64,000 nucleotides of DNA from Naumannella cuiyingiana. GTDB taxonomy: Bacteria > Actinomycetota > Actinomycetes > Propionibacteriales > Propionibacteriaceae. Under the pieces are notes generated by a model. It was not told the origin of the DNA, did no database searches, and saw only the letters and a list, made by a program, of their open reading frames with translations. Every line of letters begins with the position of its first letter. Positions within the stretch are counted from its first letter, which is position 1. The position numbers and the translations under genes were made by a program. Shown piece by piece: positions 29,415-37,507 of this stretch. Where the stretch lies: the NCBI RefSeq assembly GCF_013408305.1, contig NZ_JACBZS010000001.1:1364001-1428000 (forward strand), read 5' to 3'.

Positions 29415-30752
29415 ATGGCTCAGCACAATGAGGTGCGAGACCCGGCGATGACCCGCAGGGTCATCACCGCCTCGTTCGTCGGCACGGCGATCGAGTGGTA
29501 CGACTTCTATCTCTACGGCACGGCGTCGGCGCTGGTGTTCAACGTCTTGTTCTTCCCGTCCTTCGACCCGCTGGTCGGCACCCTGGTGTCGTTCGGCACA
29601 TTCGCCGCGGGCTTCCTCGCCCGCCCGATCGGCGGGATCGTGTTCGGGCACTTCGGCGACCGGATCGGCCGCAAGTCGATGCTGGTCTGGAGCCTGGTCG
29701 GGATGGGCGCGGCGACCTTCCTGATCGGCCTGTTGCCCACCTACGCCCAGATCGGCGTGGCCGCGCCGCTGCTGCTGCTCCTGCTCCGCCTGCTGCAGGG
29801 CTTCGCGGTCGGCGGGGAGTGGGGCGGGGCCGTGCTGATGTCGGTCGAGTCGACCGACGAGAAGCACCGCGGACTCGCCGGAAGCTGGACCCAGGCCGGC
29901 TCGCCGGCCGGGCTGGTGCTGTCCACCGTCGTGTTCGGCCTGACCACCCTGCTGCCGCCCGAGGATTTCCTCGCCTGGGGCTGGCGGATCCCGTTCCTGT
30001 TCAGCGCGTTGCTGGTCGGGGTCGGCCTGTTCATCCGGCTCCGCGTGATCGAGAGCCCGGAGTTCGAGCGGGTGGAGGCCTCCGGCGAACGGGCAGCGAT
30101 GCCGGCCCTGGAGGCACTTCGCCAGCACCCGTTGAACATCGTGCTGGCCGCCGTGATGTGCCTCGCGCCGTTCGTCAACTTCTACATGTTCGCGACGTTC
30201 ATCCTCACCTACGCCACCACCACGCTCGGGATGGCCCGCGGGACCGTGCTCACCATCGTCGCGGTCGCCGGATTCGCGGAGCTGTTCACCATCCCGCTGT
30301 GCGCCGCGCTGTCGGACCGGATCGGGCGGCGCCGGGTGTTCCTGACCGGGACCGTGCTCTTCGCGCTGTACGCCTATCCGTTCTTCCTGATCAACCAGGC
30401 GTTCCCCTCCGTCGCCACCTTCGCGATCACGACGTTCGTCGGGCTCGCCCTGATCCACCCGTTCATGTACGGGCCGATGGCCACCCTGTTCGCCGAGCTG
30501 TTCCCCGCCCGCGTCCGCTACAGCGGAGCATCGCTCGGCTACCAGATCGGCGCGATCTTCGGCGGCGGGTTCGCCCCGCTGATCCTGACCGCGCTGCTCG
30601 CCACCGGCCTCGGCGCCGTGGTGACCATCCCGCCGTACATGATCTTGGTGTCCGTGCTGACCTTCATCGCGGTCTGGGTGGCGACGCAACCCGGGCGGCG
30701 TTGGATGGGAGAGCAGCCGCCGCAGACAACCGAAGGAGAACCACGTGCCTGA
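29415..30752 (+). CDS. MHS-family MFS transporter
   Basis: The 445-residue protein is a metabolite/proton symporter of the MHS type within the major facilitator superfamily. The family commonly takes up organic acids such as citrate, tricarballylate or ketoglutarate. It has about 12 helices, FVGTAIEWYDFYLYG near residue 20 (family hallmark), GHFGDRIGRKSMLV as the loop 2-3 motif, and LLRLLQGFAVGGEWGGAVLM. The ATG at 29415 has GGAAGGAG 6 bases upstream. It is the first gene of a six-gene operon and likely brings in its substrate. Confidence 0.9.
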   Translation: MAQHNEVRDPAMTRRVITASFVGTAIEWYDFYLYGTASALVFNVLFFPSFDPLVGTLVSFGTFAAGFLARPIGGIVFGHFGDRIGRKSMLVWSLVGMGAATFLIGLLPTYAQIGVAAPLLLLLLRLLQGFAVGGEWGGAVLMSVESTDEKHRGLAGSWTQAGSPAGLVLSTVVFGLTTLLPPEDFLAWGWRIPFLFSALLVGVGLFIRLRVIESPEFERVEASGERAAMPALEALRQHPLNIVLAAVMCLAPFVNFYMFATFILTYATTTLGMARGTVLTIVAVAGFAELFTIPLCAALSDRIGRRRVFLTGTVLFALYAYPFFLINQAFPSVATFAITTFVGLALIHPFMYGPMATLFAELFPARVRYSGASLGYQIGAIFGGGFAPLILTALLATGLGAVVTIPPYMILVSVLTFIAVWVATQPGRRWMGEQPPQTTEGEPRA

Positions 30753-32235
30753 CCCGCAACGAGACGTTCCGGACACCCGGATGCTGATCGGGGGCGAGCG
30801 CCCTGCGCTCGACCCCGCCGCCACGATGGCGGTGCACAGCCCGATCGACGGCGCCGTGCTCGGAGAGATCGCCGACGCCGGCCCGGAGCAGGTCGGCGCG
30901 GCGATCGGCGCGGCGGAGGACGCGTTCGCCGACTGGCGCCGGGTCAGCGGCGGCGAGCGCGCGCGGCTGATGCACCGGCTCGCGGACCTGATCGAGCGCG
31001 ATGCCGACCGCCTGGCGCGGCTGGAATCGCGCGACAACGGCAAGCTGCTGCGCGAGACGCGCGCCCAAGCGGCATTCGCGGCGCGCAACTACCGGTTCTT
31101 CGCCGGCCTGGCCGACAAGATCGACGGTCGCACCGTGCCGCTGGACGCCTGGGAGACCTTCGACTACACCCGCCGCGAGCCGGTCGGGGTGGCCGCCCTG
31201 ATCACGGCCTGGAACTCGCCGATGCAGTTGCTGGCAAACAAGCTCGCCCCGGCGCTCGCCGCCGGATGCACCGTGGTGGTCAAGCCGAGCGAGATCGCGC
31301 CGATGACCACCCTGGCGATGCCGGACCTGCTCGCCGAGGCCGGCTTCCCCGACGGCGTGGTGAACATCGTCACCGGCGGCGTGACCGCCGGGGAGGCGTT
31401 GACCACCGACCCGCGGCTCGGCACGATCAGCTTCACCGGCTCCGTTCCGACCGGGCAGGCGATCGCCCGCGCGGCGGCGCAGACGCTGGTCCCGGTCACC
31501 CTCGAGCTCGGCGGCAAGAGCGCCAACGTGATCTTCGACGACGCCGACCTGGATCGCGCGGTGCCGGGTGCGGTCGCGGGGATCTTCGCCGCCGGCGGGC
31601 AGGCCTGCATCGCCGGATCGCGGCTGCTGGTGCACGAGGGGGTCGCCGACGAGGTCGAGCGGCGGCTGGCCGAACGCGCTCGCGCGATCGTGTTGGGCGA
31701 TCCGTTCGCCGACGCCACGCAGCTCGGCCCGGTCGTCTCCACCGCGCAGCGCGACCGCATCCTCGGCCACATCGACGCGGCGCGCGGCTCGGCCCGCCTG
31801 CTGGCCGGCGGCGGCGCGCCGGACGATCCGGCGCTGGCCGCCGGCTCGTATGTCGAGCCCACCGTGTTCGCCGATGTCGACCCGGCCTCGCCGCTCGCGC
31901 AGCAGGAGGTCTTCGGGCCGGTGCTCGCGATCACCCGGTTCGCGACCGAGGAGGAGGCGATCACCATCGCCAACGGCACCGAGTTCGGGCTGGCCTCGGG
32001 CGTGTGGACCGAGAACCTCGCCCGCGCCCACCGCGTCGCCCGCGAGCTGATCGCCGGCACGGTGTGGGTGAACACCTATCGCTACTCGGCGGCGCAGGCG
32101 CCGTTCGGGGGGGTACGCCGCTCCGGCCACGGCCGCGAGCGCGGGATCGAGGCGATCGAGGGCTACCTGCGTACCAAGAACGTCTTGATCGATCTGTCCG
32201 ACGAGGTACGCGACCCCTTCGCGATCAAGGCATGA
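30745..32235 (+). CDS. Aldehyde dehydrogenase (NAD(P)+)
   Basis: The 496-residue protein oxidises an aldehyde to the acid. It shows the ALDH landmarks: TAWNSPMQLLANKLAPAL, catalytic Glu254 in TLELGGKSANV and catalytic Cys288 in FAAGGQACIAGSR. The C-terminal FGGVRRSGHGRERG is normal. It starts at GTG 30745, which overlaps the transporter stop by 8 bp with GAAGGAG upstream. The aldehyde substrate is not known; no acylating cofactor motif is visible. Confidence 0.92.
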   Translation: MPDPQRDVPDTRMLIGGERPALDPAATMAVHSPIDGAVLGEIADAGPEQVGAAIGAAEDAFADWRRVSGGERARLMHRLADLIERDADRLARLESRDNGKLLRETRAQAAFAARNYRFFAGLADKIDGRTVPLDAWETFDYTRREPVGVAALITAWNSPMQLLANKLAPALAAGCTVVVKPSEIAPMTTLAMPDLLAEAGFPDGVVNIVTGGVTAGEALTTDPRLGTISFTGSVPTGQAIARAAAQTLVPVTLELGGKSANVIFDDADLDRAVPGAVAGIFAAGGQACIAGSRLLVHEGVADEVERRLAERARAIVLGDPFADATQLGPVVSTAQRDRILGHIDAARGSARLLAGGGAPDDPALAAGSYVEPTVFADVDPASPLAQQEVFGPVLAITRFATEEEAITIANGTEFGLASGVWTENLARAHRVARELIAGTVWVNTYRYSAAQAPFGGVRRSGHGRERGIEAIEGYLRTKNVLIDLSDEVRDPFAIKA

Positions 32236-32252
32236 GCGAGGAGAAGATGATC

Positions 32253-33158
32253 ATGGATGGCAACTCCGCGGTCGGCCTGGTCGGGCTCGGCCAGATGGGC
32301 CTGCCGATCGCCGAACGGCTCGGCACCGCCTTCGATGTCGTCGCGTTCGACATCGCCGCCGACCGGCGCGAGCTGGCCGGTGGGATCGACCGGCTGCAAG
32401 CCACCGATCGGCTGGCCGACCTGGCCGGCTGCGGGCGGATCGTGTTGTCGCTGCCCAACCCGGCGATCTCGCACGCCGTGCTGGCCGAGCTCGGCCCGCA
32501 ACTGGCGCCCGGGACGATCGTGATCGAAACCAGCACGGTGCTGCCGGACGACGTGCGCGAGATGGCCGCCGCGCTGGCCGCGCACGAGGTGCGGCTGGTC
32601 GAGGCGGCCGTGCTGTCCGGCGTCGGCCAGATGAGCGGCGGCACGGCGACGCTGCTGATCGGCGGCGAGGAGGCCGACCTGGCGCAGGTGCGCGACCTGC
32701 TCGCGGCGCTCGGCGGGGGCGGGATACGCGAGCTGGGCGCGCTGGGCTCGGCGATGGCGGCCAAGGTGGTCAACAACGGCGTCGCGCACGCCGTGATGGT
32801 GGTGCTGGTCGAGGCGTTCGCGATGGCCCGCGCCCAGGGGGTACGCCTGACCGACATCGCGGCCATGCTCAGCCAGCCCGACGCCGGGCTGCTCCGCCCG
32901 CTCACCCACCGGATGATGGAGCGCGTCGCCGGTGGCAATTACGCCGGCGGGATGTCGCTGGACGCGGCCCGCAAGGACTCGACGCTCGCGCTGGCGATGG
33001 CGCAGCGCAGCGGCGTACCGCTCTTCGCGACCCAGGCCGCGCAGTCGGTCTACGACCTGGCGGCCGCCGCCGGGCTCGGCCGCGACGACTACGCCGCCAT
33101 CGCCACGCTGTGGCAGGACTGGACCGGCCAGTCGCTGACCTTCGGCGAGCAGCCGTGA
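32253..33158 (+). CDS. 3-Hydroxyisobutyrate-dehydrogenase-family NAD(P)-dependent oxidoreductase
   Basis: The 301-residue beta-hydroxyacid dehydrogenase has the nucleotide motif GLVGLGQMGLPIAERL near the N-terminus, the substrate-site motif EAAVLSGVGQMSGGTATLLIGG and the catalytic-Lys segment AAKVVNNGVAHAVMVV. It acts on 3-hydroxy acids or tartronate semialdehyde-type compounds. I chose ATG 32253 because GAGGAG lies 9 bases upstream; ATG 32232 overlaps the ALDH stop as ATGA and is the alternative. It is followed by the hydrolase with a GTGA overlap. Confidence 0.88.
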   Translation: MDGNSAVGLVGLGQMGLPIAERLGTAFDVVAFDIAADRRELAGGIDRLQATDRLADLAGCGRIVLSLPNPAISHAVLAELGPQLAPGTIVIETSTVLPDDVREMAAALAAHEVRLVEAAVLSGVGQMSGGTATLLIGGEEADLAQVRDLLAALGGGGIRELGALGSAMAAKVVNNGVAHAVMVVLVEAFAMARAQGVRLTDIAAMLSQPDAGLLRPLTHRMMERVAGGNYAGGMSLDAARKDSTLALAMAQRSGVPLFATQAAQSVYDLAAAAGLGRDDYAAIATLWQDWTGQSLTFGEQP

Positions 33159-33991
33159 GCGCGCCGGCCGGCGACGGCGTGTATGCCCTGCGCTACGCGT
33201 GGCGTACCGCCTCGGTGCGCGGCGAGCACTTCTACGGCCACCCCGCCGACTGCATGGGGCCGTGGCCGATCGACTACTACACGTGGGCGATCGTGCGTGG
33301 CGACCGGGCGATCGTGGTGGACACCGGCTTCACCGCCGCCGAGGCGGCCAGGCGCGGCGACCGGCCCTATGTGGCCAGCCCGGTCGAACTGCTCGGCCGC
33401 CTCGGCCTCGGCCCCGAACAGGTGAGCGATGTGGTGCTCAGCCACCTGCACTACGACCACACCGGCCACCTCGACGCCTACCCGGCGGCCACCCTGCATG
33501 TGCAGCGCGACGAGCTCGACTTCTGGCGCGGGCCGATGGCGCGGCGCGGGGCGTACGCACACCTGCTGCACCCCGGCGACCTGGCCCGGCTCGGCGAGCT
33601 GGAGGCCGCCGGCCGGGTCCGCGTCCACGCGGGCGACGCCCGGCTCGACGACCGGGTCTCGCTGCACCTGGTCGGCGGACACACCGCCGGTACCCAGGTC
33701 GTGCGCGTCGCGACCGACGCCGGGCCGGTCGTGCTGGCCAGCGACGCCAGCCACTTCTACGCCAATCTCGACGAGGACCACCCCTACGGCGTCGTGCACG
33801 AGCTGCCGCGGATGTATCTCGCCTTCGACCGGCTGCGCGAGCTCGCCGGAGACGACGGCGTGATCGTGCCCGGGCACGACCCGCGGGTGCCCGACCGGCA
33901 CCCGGCCGTGCCCGGCACCGACGACGCCGTGTTCTCGCTGACCCCCCACCCCCCACCCGTGAACCCCCCCACCCGTGAACGAAGGAACCGC
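33155..33991 (+). CDS. MBL-fold metallo-hydrolase (lactonase-like), stop codon lost
   Basis: The metallo-beta-lactamase-fold enzyme has the metal motif SHLHYDHTGH (His97, His99, Asp101, His102), GGHTAGTQ and a Tyr-rich N-terminal segment. This group includes N-acyl-homoserine lactonases. The start is GTG 33155, overlapping the previous stop as GTGA. No stop codon follows: a 16-bp tandem duplication at 33949-33980 shifts the frame, so reading continues straight into the FAD dehydrogenase at ATG 33992. With one copy the protein would end in VNEGTA at a TGA overlapping that ATG (274 residues). As the sequence stands, the product is a 793-residue fusion to 35536; the end coordinate given is only the domain boundary. 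Confidence 0.85.
33949..33980. repeat. Perfect 16-bp tandem duplication fusing two genes
   Basis: The unit CCCCCCACCCGTGAAC occurs at 33949-33964 and again, without change, at 33965-33980. Sixteen is not a multiple of three, so the extra copy moves the hydrolase frame by one base. The expected TGA (in GCATGA at the downstream start) is bypassed and the next gene's ATG comes into frame. Confidence 0.95.
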
Positions 33992-35536
33992 ATGAGCCAG
34001 CAGGTCGAGACCGCCGCGCAACCGACCACCGAGGATCGTGCCGTCGCGGATCGGGCCGAGCCGATCGAGGCGGACGCGATCGAGGCGGACGTGATCGTGG
34101 TCGGCGGCGGGAACGCCGGCTTCTCCGCCGCCCACGCCGCCGCCGAACGCGGCCGCCGGGTGCTGTTGCTGGAGCGCGGTACGCGCGAGGAGTCCGGCGG
34201 CAACAGCTTCTACACCGCCGGCGCCACCCGGATCCCGCACGACGGCATGACCGATCTGCGCGACCTGGTCGAGCCCGACGAGCGGCACGCCGTCAGCGAG
34301 GTGCCGCCCTACAGCCGCGAGGAGTACGCCGCCGACCTGGCCAAGGTGACCGAGGGGCGCGGCGACCCCGAGCTGGCGGCCGTGCTGGTCGCCGACGCGC
34401 TGGATGCCGTCCGCTGGCTGCACGGACTCGGCGTGAAGTACCGGCTGATGTATGAGCGGCAGGCCTTCCAGCGCCCCGACGGGAGCTACCTGTTCTGGGG
34501 CGGCCTGCATGTGGGCAATGTCGGCGGCGGGGAGGGCCTGATCGCCGACCACACGGCCGTCGCGCGGCGCCTCGGCATCGACGTGCGCTACGGCGTACAC
34601 GTCACCGACCTGATCGTCACCGCCGGCCGGGTGGTCGGCGTACGCGGCACCGCGGACGGGGCCGAGCTGACCGCGCGGGCCGAGTCGGTGATCATCGCCG
34701 CCGGCGGCTTCGAGGCGAACCCGCAGTGGCGCGAGCGCTACCTGGGCCCGGGCTGGTCGCACGCCGTGGTGCGCGGTACGCCGAACAACACCGGCGACCT
34801 GATCGCCGCCGCCCTCGACCTCGGCGCCGCACGCGGCGGCGACTGGTCGACCTGCCACAGCGTGCAGTGGGACGCCGGCCACCCCGAGAACGCGTCCAAC
34901 CGCGAGCTGACCAACCGGCTCACCCGGCAGAGCTACCCGTTCGGCATCCTGGTCAACCGCGACGGCCTGCGGTTCCTCGACGAGGGCGCGGACTTCCGCA
35001 ACTACACCTACGCCAAGTACGGCCGGGAGATCCTTGCCCAGCCGGGCTCCGTGGCGTACCAGATCTTCGACGCGACGCTGCGCCCGATGCTGCGGGCGGA
35101 GGAGTACGAGATGCCCGGGGTGACCGAGGTGGTCGCCGACACGATCGAGGAGCTGGCCGGGCGGATCGGCGTACCGGCCGAGGCGCTGGCGCGGACGGTG
35201 GGCGAGTTCAACGCCTCGATCGACCGCTCGGTGCCGTTCGACCCGACGATCAAGGACGGCCGGTCCGCGGCGGTGCGCCCGCCGAAGAGCAACTGGGCCG
35301 CGCCGATCGAGACCGGCCCGTTCTACGCCTACCCGGTGACCTGCGGGATCACGTTCACCTTCGGCGGCCTGCGCGGCGACCTGGACGGCCGCGTGCTGGA
35401 CGAGTCGGGCGTACCGATCCCGGGGCTGTACGCCTGCGGCGAGGCGCTCGGCGGGCTGTTCAGCGTGAACTACCCCGGCGGGTCGGGCCTGGCGGCGGGG
35501 ATGGTGTTCGGGCGGCGCGCGGGCCGGATCGCCTGA
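33992..35536 (+). CDS. FAD-dependent dehydrogenase, tricarballylate-dehydrogenase-like
   Basis: The FAD_binding_2 protein (514 residues from ATG 33992) has the dinucleotide motif ADVIVVGGGNAGFSAAHAA, the GGNSFYTAGATRIPH substrate loop, the FEANPQWRERYLG stretch and a C-terminal CGEALGGLFSVNYPGGSGL. It resembles flavoproteins such as TcuA, fumarate reductase and ketosteroid dehydrogenase that desaturate carboxylates. GAAGGAA 5 bases upstream of the ATG would let it be made on its own, even though it is currently in frame with the hydrolase. A five-residue unit IEAD(A/V) is doubled near residues 24-33. The substrate is unknown; a carboxylic acid imported by the MHS transporter is likely. Confidence 0.88.
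   Translation: MSQQVETAAQPTTEDRAVADRAEPIEADAIEADVIVVGGGNAGFSAAHAAAERGRRVLLLERGTREESGGNSFYTAGATRIPHDGMTDLRDLVEPDERHAVSEVPPYSREEYAADLAKVTEGRGDPELAAVLVADALDAVRWLHGLGVKYRLMYERQAFQRPDGSYLFWGGLHVGNVGGGEGLIADHTAVARRLGIDVRYGVHVTDLIVTAGRVVGVRGTADGAELTARAESVIIAAGGFEANPQWRERYLGPGWSHAVVRGTPNNTGDLIAAALDLGAARGGDWSTCHSVQWDAGHPENASNRELTNRLTRQSYPFGILVNRDGLRFLDEGADFRNYTYAKYGREILAQPGSVAYQIFDATLRPMLRAEEYEMPGVTEVVADTIEELAGRIGVPAEALARTVGEFNASIDRSVPFDPTIKDGRSAAVRPPKSNWAAPIETGPFYAYPVTCGITFTFGGLRGDLDGRVLDESGVPIPGLYACGEALGGLFSVNYPGGSGLAAGMVFGRRAGRIA
34063..34092. repeat. 15-bp near-perfect in-frame tandem repeat
   Basis: GATCGAGGCGGACGC at 34063-34077 is followed by the same unit with one changed base at 34078-34092, doubling a five-codon block in the unconserved N-terminus of the FAD dehydrogenase, 82 bases after the 16-bp duplication. 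Confidence 0.85.
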
Positions 35537-35582
35537 GGCCCGCCGCCGCGCCGGCGCACTAGAGTCCGGGCGGGAGGGACCG

Positions 35583-36203
35583 ATGGCGACGACGGTGTAT
35601 GAGGACATCCGCGAGGCGATCCTGGCCGGCGGGCTCGCGCCGGGACGGTCGCTCTCGGAGAACGCGCTGGCCGCCCAGTTCGGCACCTCCCGCACTCCCG
35701 TGCGCGAGGCGTTGCACCGACTGGAGGCCGAGATGCTGGTCGAGCGGGCCGGGCGGAGCTTTCGGGTACGCGCGACCAGCCCCGAGGAGATCCTCGACAT
35801 CTACGAGGTGCGGATCACGCTGGAGGGCGCGGCAGCGCGGGGCGCCGCGGAGCGCTCGACCGAACTGGATCGGGCGCGGCTGCGGGTCGCGGCCGACGAC
35901 ATGCGCGCCGCGACCGGCGATCCGCGCGAGCGCGCCCGGCTGAACCGGGTGTTCCACGAGGCGATCTGGGCGGCGAGCCACAACCCCACGCTGATCGACC
36001 TGCTGCACCGGCTGAACGTGCACCTGGTCCGGTATCCGACGACCACGCTCGAGGTCCCGGAGCGCTGGGTCGCCGTGCTGGACGAGCACGAGCGGCTGCT
36101 GGAGGCGATCGACGCCGGTGACACCGACCGGGCGAAGACCCTCGCCGAGGCACACATCGTCAGCGCCCGCGAGGTGCGCCTGTGGATGATGACCCGGTCC
36201 TGA
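35583..36203 (+). CDS. GntR-family regulator, FCD subfamily
   Basis: The 206-residue protein has the GntR winged helix (about residues 5-65: LAPGRSLSENALAAQFGTSR, then TPVREALHRLEAEMLVER) and an all-helical FCD ligand domain with the metal/ligand-type pattern of an Asp in LARNRVFHEAIWAAS-like sequence (here RLNRVFHEAIWAASHNP) and EHERLLEAIDAGDTDRAKTL. FCD regulators bind organic acids. It ends the catabolic operon, 46 bases after the FAD gene, and is the likely ligand-sensing repressor acting at the TTGTATACAA site upstream of the first gene. Confidence 0.9.
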   Translation: MATTVYEDIREAILAGGLAPGRSLSENALAAQFGTSRTPVREALHRLEAEMLVERAGRSFRVRATSPEEILDIYEVRITLEGAAARGAAERSTELDRARLRVAADDMRAATGDPRERARLNRVFHEAIWAASHNPTLIDLLHRLNVHLVRYPTTTLEVPERWVAVLDEHERLLEAIDAGDTDRAKTLAEAHIVSAREVRLWMMTRS

Positions 36204-36251
36204 GCGCGGTCCCTCACGCGGAGTCGCTTGCACGTCGTCCGCCGCCGAAAG

Positions 36252-36370
36252 CGACCACTCGCCCGGCAAGTGGCGACCGCCGGGCACGCTTCCGCGCCGT
36301 TGGCGACCACTGGTTGGGGTTGTGGCTGCCGTCCTGGTCCGAACCCCGCCACAACCCGGGCGAGTGGTCG
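36252..36370. repeat. Nested inverted repeats in a 269-base gap
   Basis: The outer arms are CGACCACTCGCCCGG (36252-36266) and its exact reverse complement (36356-36370). Inside lies a second perfect pair, GGGTTGTGGC (36317-36326) and GCCACAACCC (36348-36357). GCGACCACT occurs again at 36303-36311. The structure is too large and compound for a simple terminator and may be a dispersed palindromic repeat. No coding sequence is seen in 36204-36415. Confidence 0.7.
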
Positions 36371-36415
36371 GTAACGGCGCGGCACGATGACTCCGGATTG
36401 AGTCGCGGCAGCCTA

Positions 36416-36434
36416 TTAGGTTAGCCTCACCATG
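36416..36434 (+). promoter_or_regulatory. Iron box (DtxR/IdeR-type) of the siderophore transporter
   Basis: TTAGGTTAGCCTCACCATG matches the 19-base IdeR/DtxR consensus at 15 positions, with the left half perfect. It lies 38 bases upstream of the first permease gene of an iron transporter, where an Fe-bound repressor would shut the operon when iron is plentiful. Confidence 0.75.
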
Positions 36435-36472
36435 CAGCCGGCGCCGCCGGAGCGACGATCCCGAGGAGCGCA

Positions 36473-37507
36473 GTGACCACCACCCAGCGCGTACCGCCGA
36501 GCACGGAGGCCCCGCCGCGGCGCGGGTCGGTGCTCGGGCTGACGCTGCTGGTCGTGCTCGCGGTCGGCGCCGCACTCGCCAGCCTCGCCATCGGCAGCCG
36601 CGACATCCCGATCGGCGAGGTGCTCGGGGCATTGCTGTACCCGGACGGCTCGGACATCTCGACGATCGTCAACGGGCTGCGGGTCCCGCGTACCGCGCTC
36701 GGCCTGCTCGCGGGCGCGGCCCTCGGTCTGGCGGGCGCACTGATGCAGGGCCACACCCGCAATCCGCTGGCCGACCCCGGCCTGCTGGGCGTGAACGCCG
36801 GTGCGGCCTTCGCGGTCGTGATCGGCGTGTTCGCGTTCGGCGTCACCTCGCTGGCCGGGTACGCCTGGTTCGCCCTGGCCGGCGCGGGCCTGGCCGCTGC
36901 CGCGGTGTTCGCCATCGGTTCGAGCCGCGGGGGCCCGAACCCGGTCTCGCTGGTCCTCGCCGGCGCGGCCGTCTCCGCGTTGTTGATCGCCTGCACCCAG
37001 GCCGTCGTGCTGACCGACCGGGCGACCCTGAACCAGTGGCGGTTCTGGCAGGTCGGCTCGGTCGCCAACCGCGGCCTCGACGTGGTCGCGCAGGTGGCGC
37101 CGTTCCTGGTCGCGGGCGCGGTGCTCGCCGCGATCAGCTCGCGAAGCCTGAACCTGCTGCAACTCGGCGACGACGTCGCCCGCTCGCTCGGCATCCGGCC
37201 CACGCGGGCCAAGGTGATCGGCATCGCCGCGGTGATGCTGCTGGTCGGCGCGACCACCGCGGCCTGCGGCCCGATCTCCTTCGTCGGGCTGGTCGTCCCC
37301 CACCTCGCGCGCTTCCTGGCCGGCGTCGACTATCGCTGGATCCTCGTCTACTCGACCCTGCTCGGCGCCATCCTGGTCACGGCCGGCGACATCCTCGGCC
37401 GGCTGATGGTCCGGCCCGCCGAGCTACAGGTCGGCATCGTGATGGCCCTGATCGGCGGGCCGGTCTTCGTGCTGCTGGTCCGGCGCGCCCGGTTGGTGAA
37501 ACTGTGA
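36473..37507 (+). CDS. Iron-siderophore ABC transporter permease (FecCD family)
   Basis: The 344-residue FecCD permease carries about nine to ten helices and the family pattern LRVPRTALGLLAGAALGLAG, GHTRNPLADPGLLGVNAGA and the C-terminal CGPISFVGLVVPHLARFLAG with the ATPase-contact loop. It starts at GTG 36473 with GAGGAG 4 bases upstream, 38 bases after an iron box. It forms the membrane channel with the second permease. The three overlapping stop/start pairs downstream show tight operon coupling. Confidence 0.92.
   Translation: MTTTQRVPPSTEAPPRRGSVLGLTLLVVLAVGAALASLAIGSRDIPIGEVLGALLYPDGSDISTIVNGLRVPRTALGLLAGAALGLAGALMQGHTRNPLADPGLLGVNAGAAFAVVIGVFAFGVTSLAGYAWFALAGAGLAAAAVFAIGSSRGGPNPVSLVLAGAAVSALLIACTQAVVLTDRATLNQWRFWQVGSVANRGLDVVAQVAPFLVAGAVLAAISSRSLNLLQLGDDVARSLGIRPTRAKVIGIAAVMLLVGATTAACGPISFVGLVVPHLARFLAGVDYRWILVYSTLLGAILVTAGDILGRLMVRPAELQVGIVMALIGGPVFVLLVRRARLVKL

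Noticed and set aside
29280-31088. Long N-terminal extension of zwf
   Set aside because: The minus frame is open for over 1,100 codons in total, but everything before 29279 is antisense to the MHS transporter and ALDH genes.
33155-35536. Treating the hydrolase-FAD ORF as an ancient natural fusion protein
   Set aside because: The single-copy arrangement would give a perfect ATGA stop/start overlap, and the FAD gene has its own ribosome site, so a recent duplication explains the fusion better.
36204-36472. Small IS or MITE in this gap
   Set aside because: There is no target-site duplication or transposase remnant; only compound inverted repeats were seen, so they are listed as repeats.
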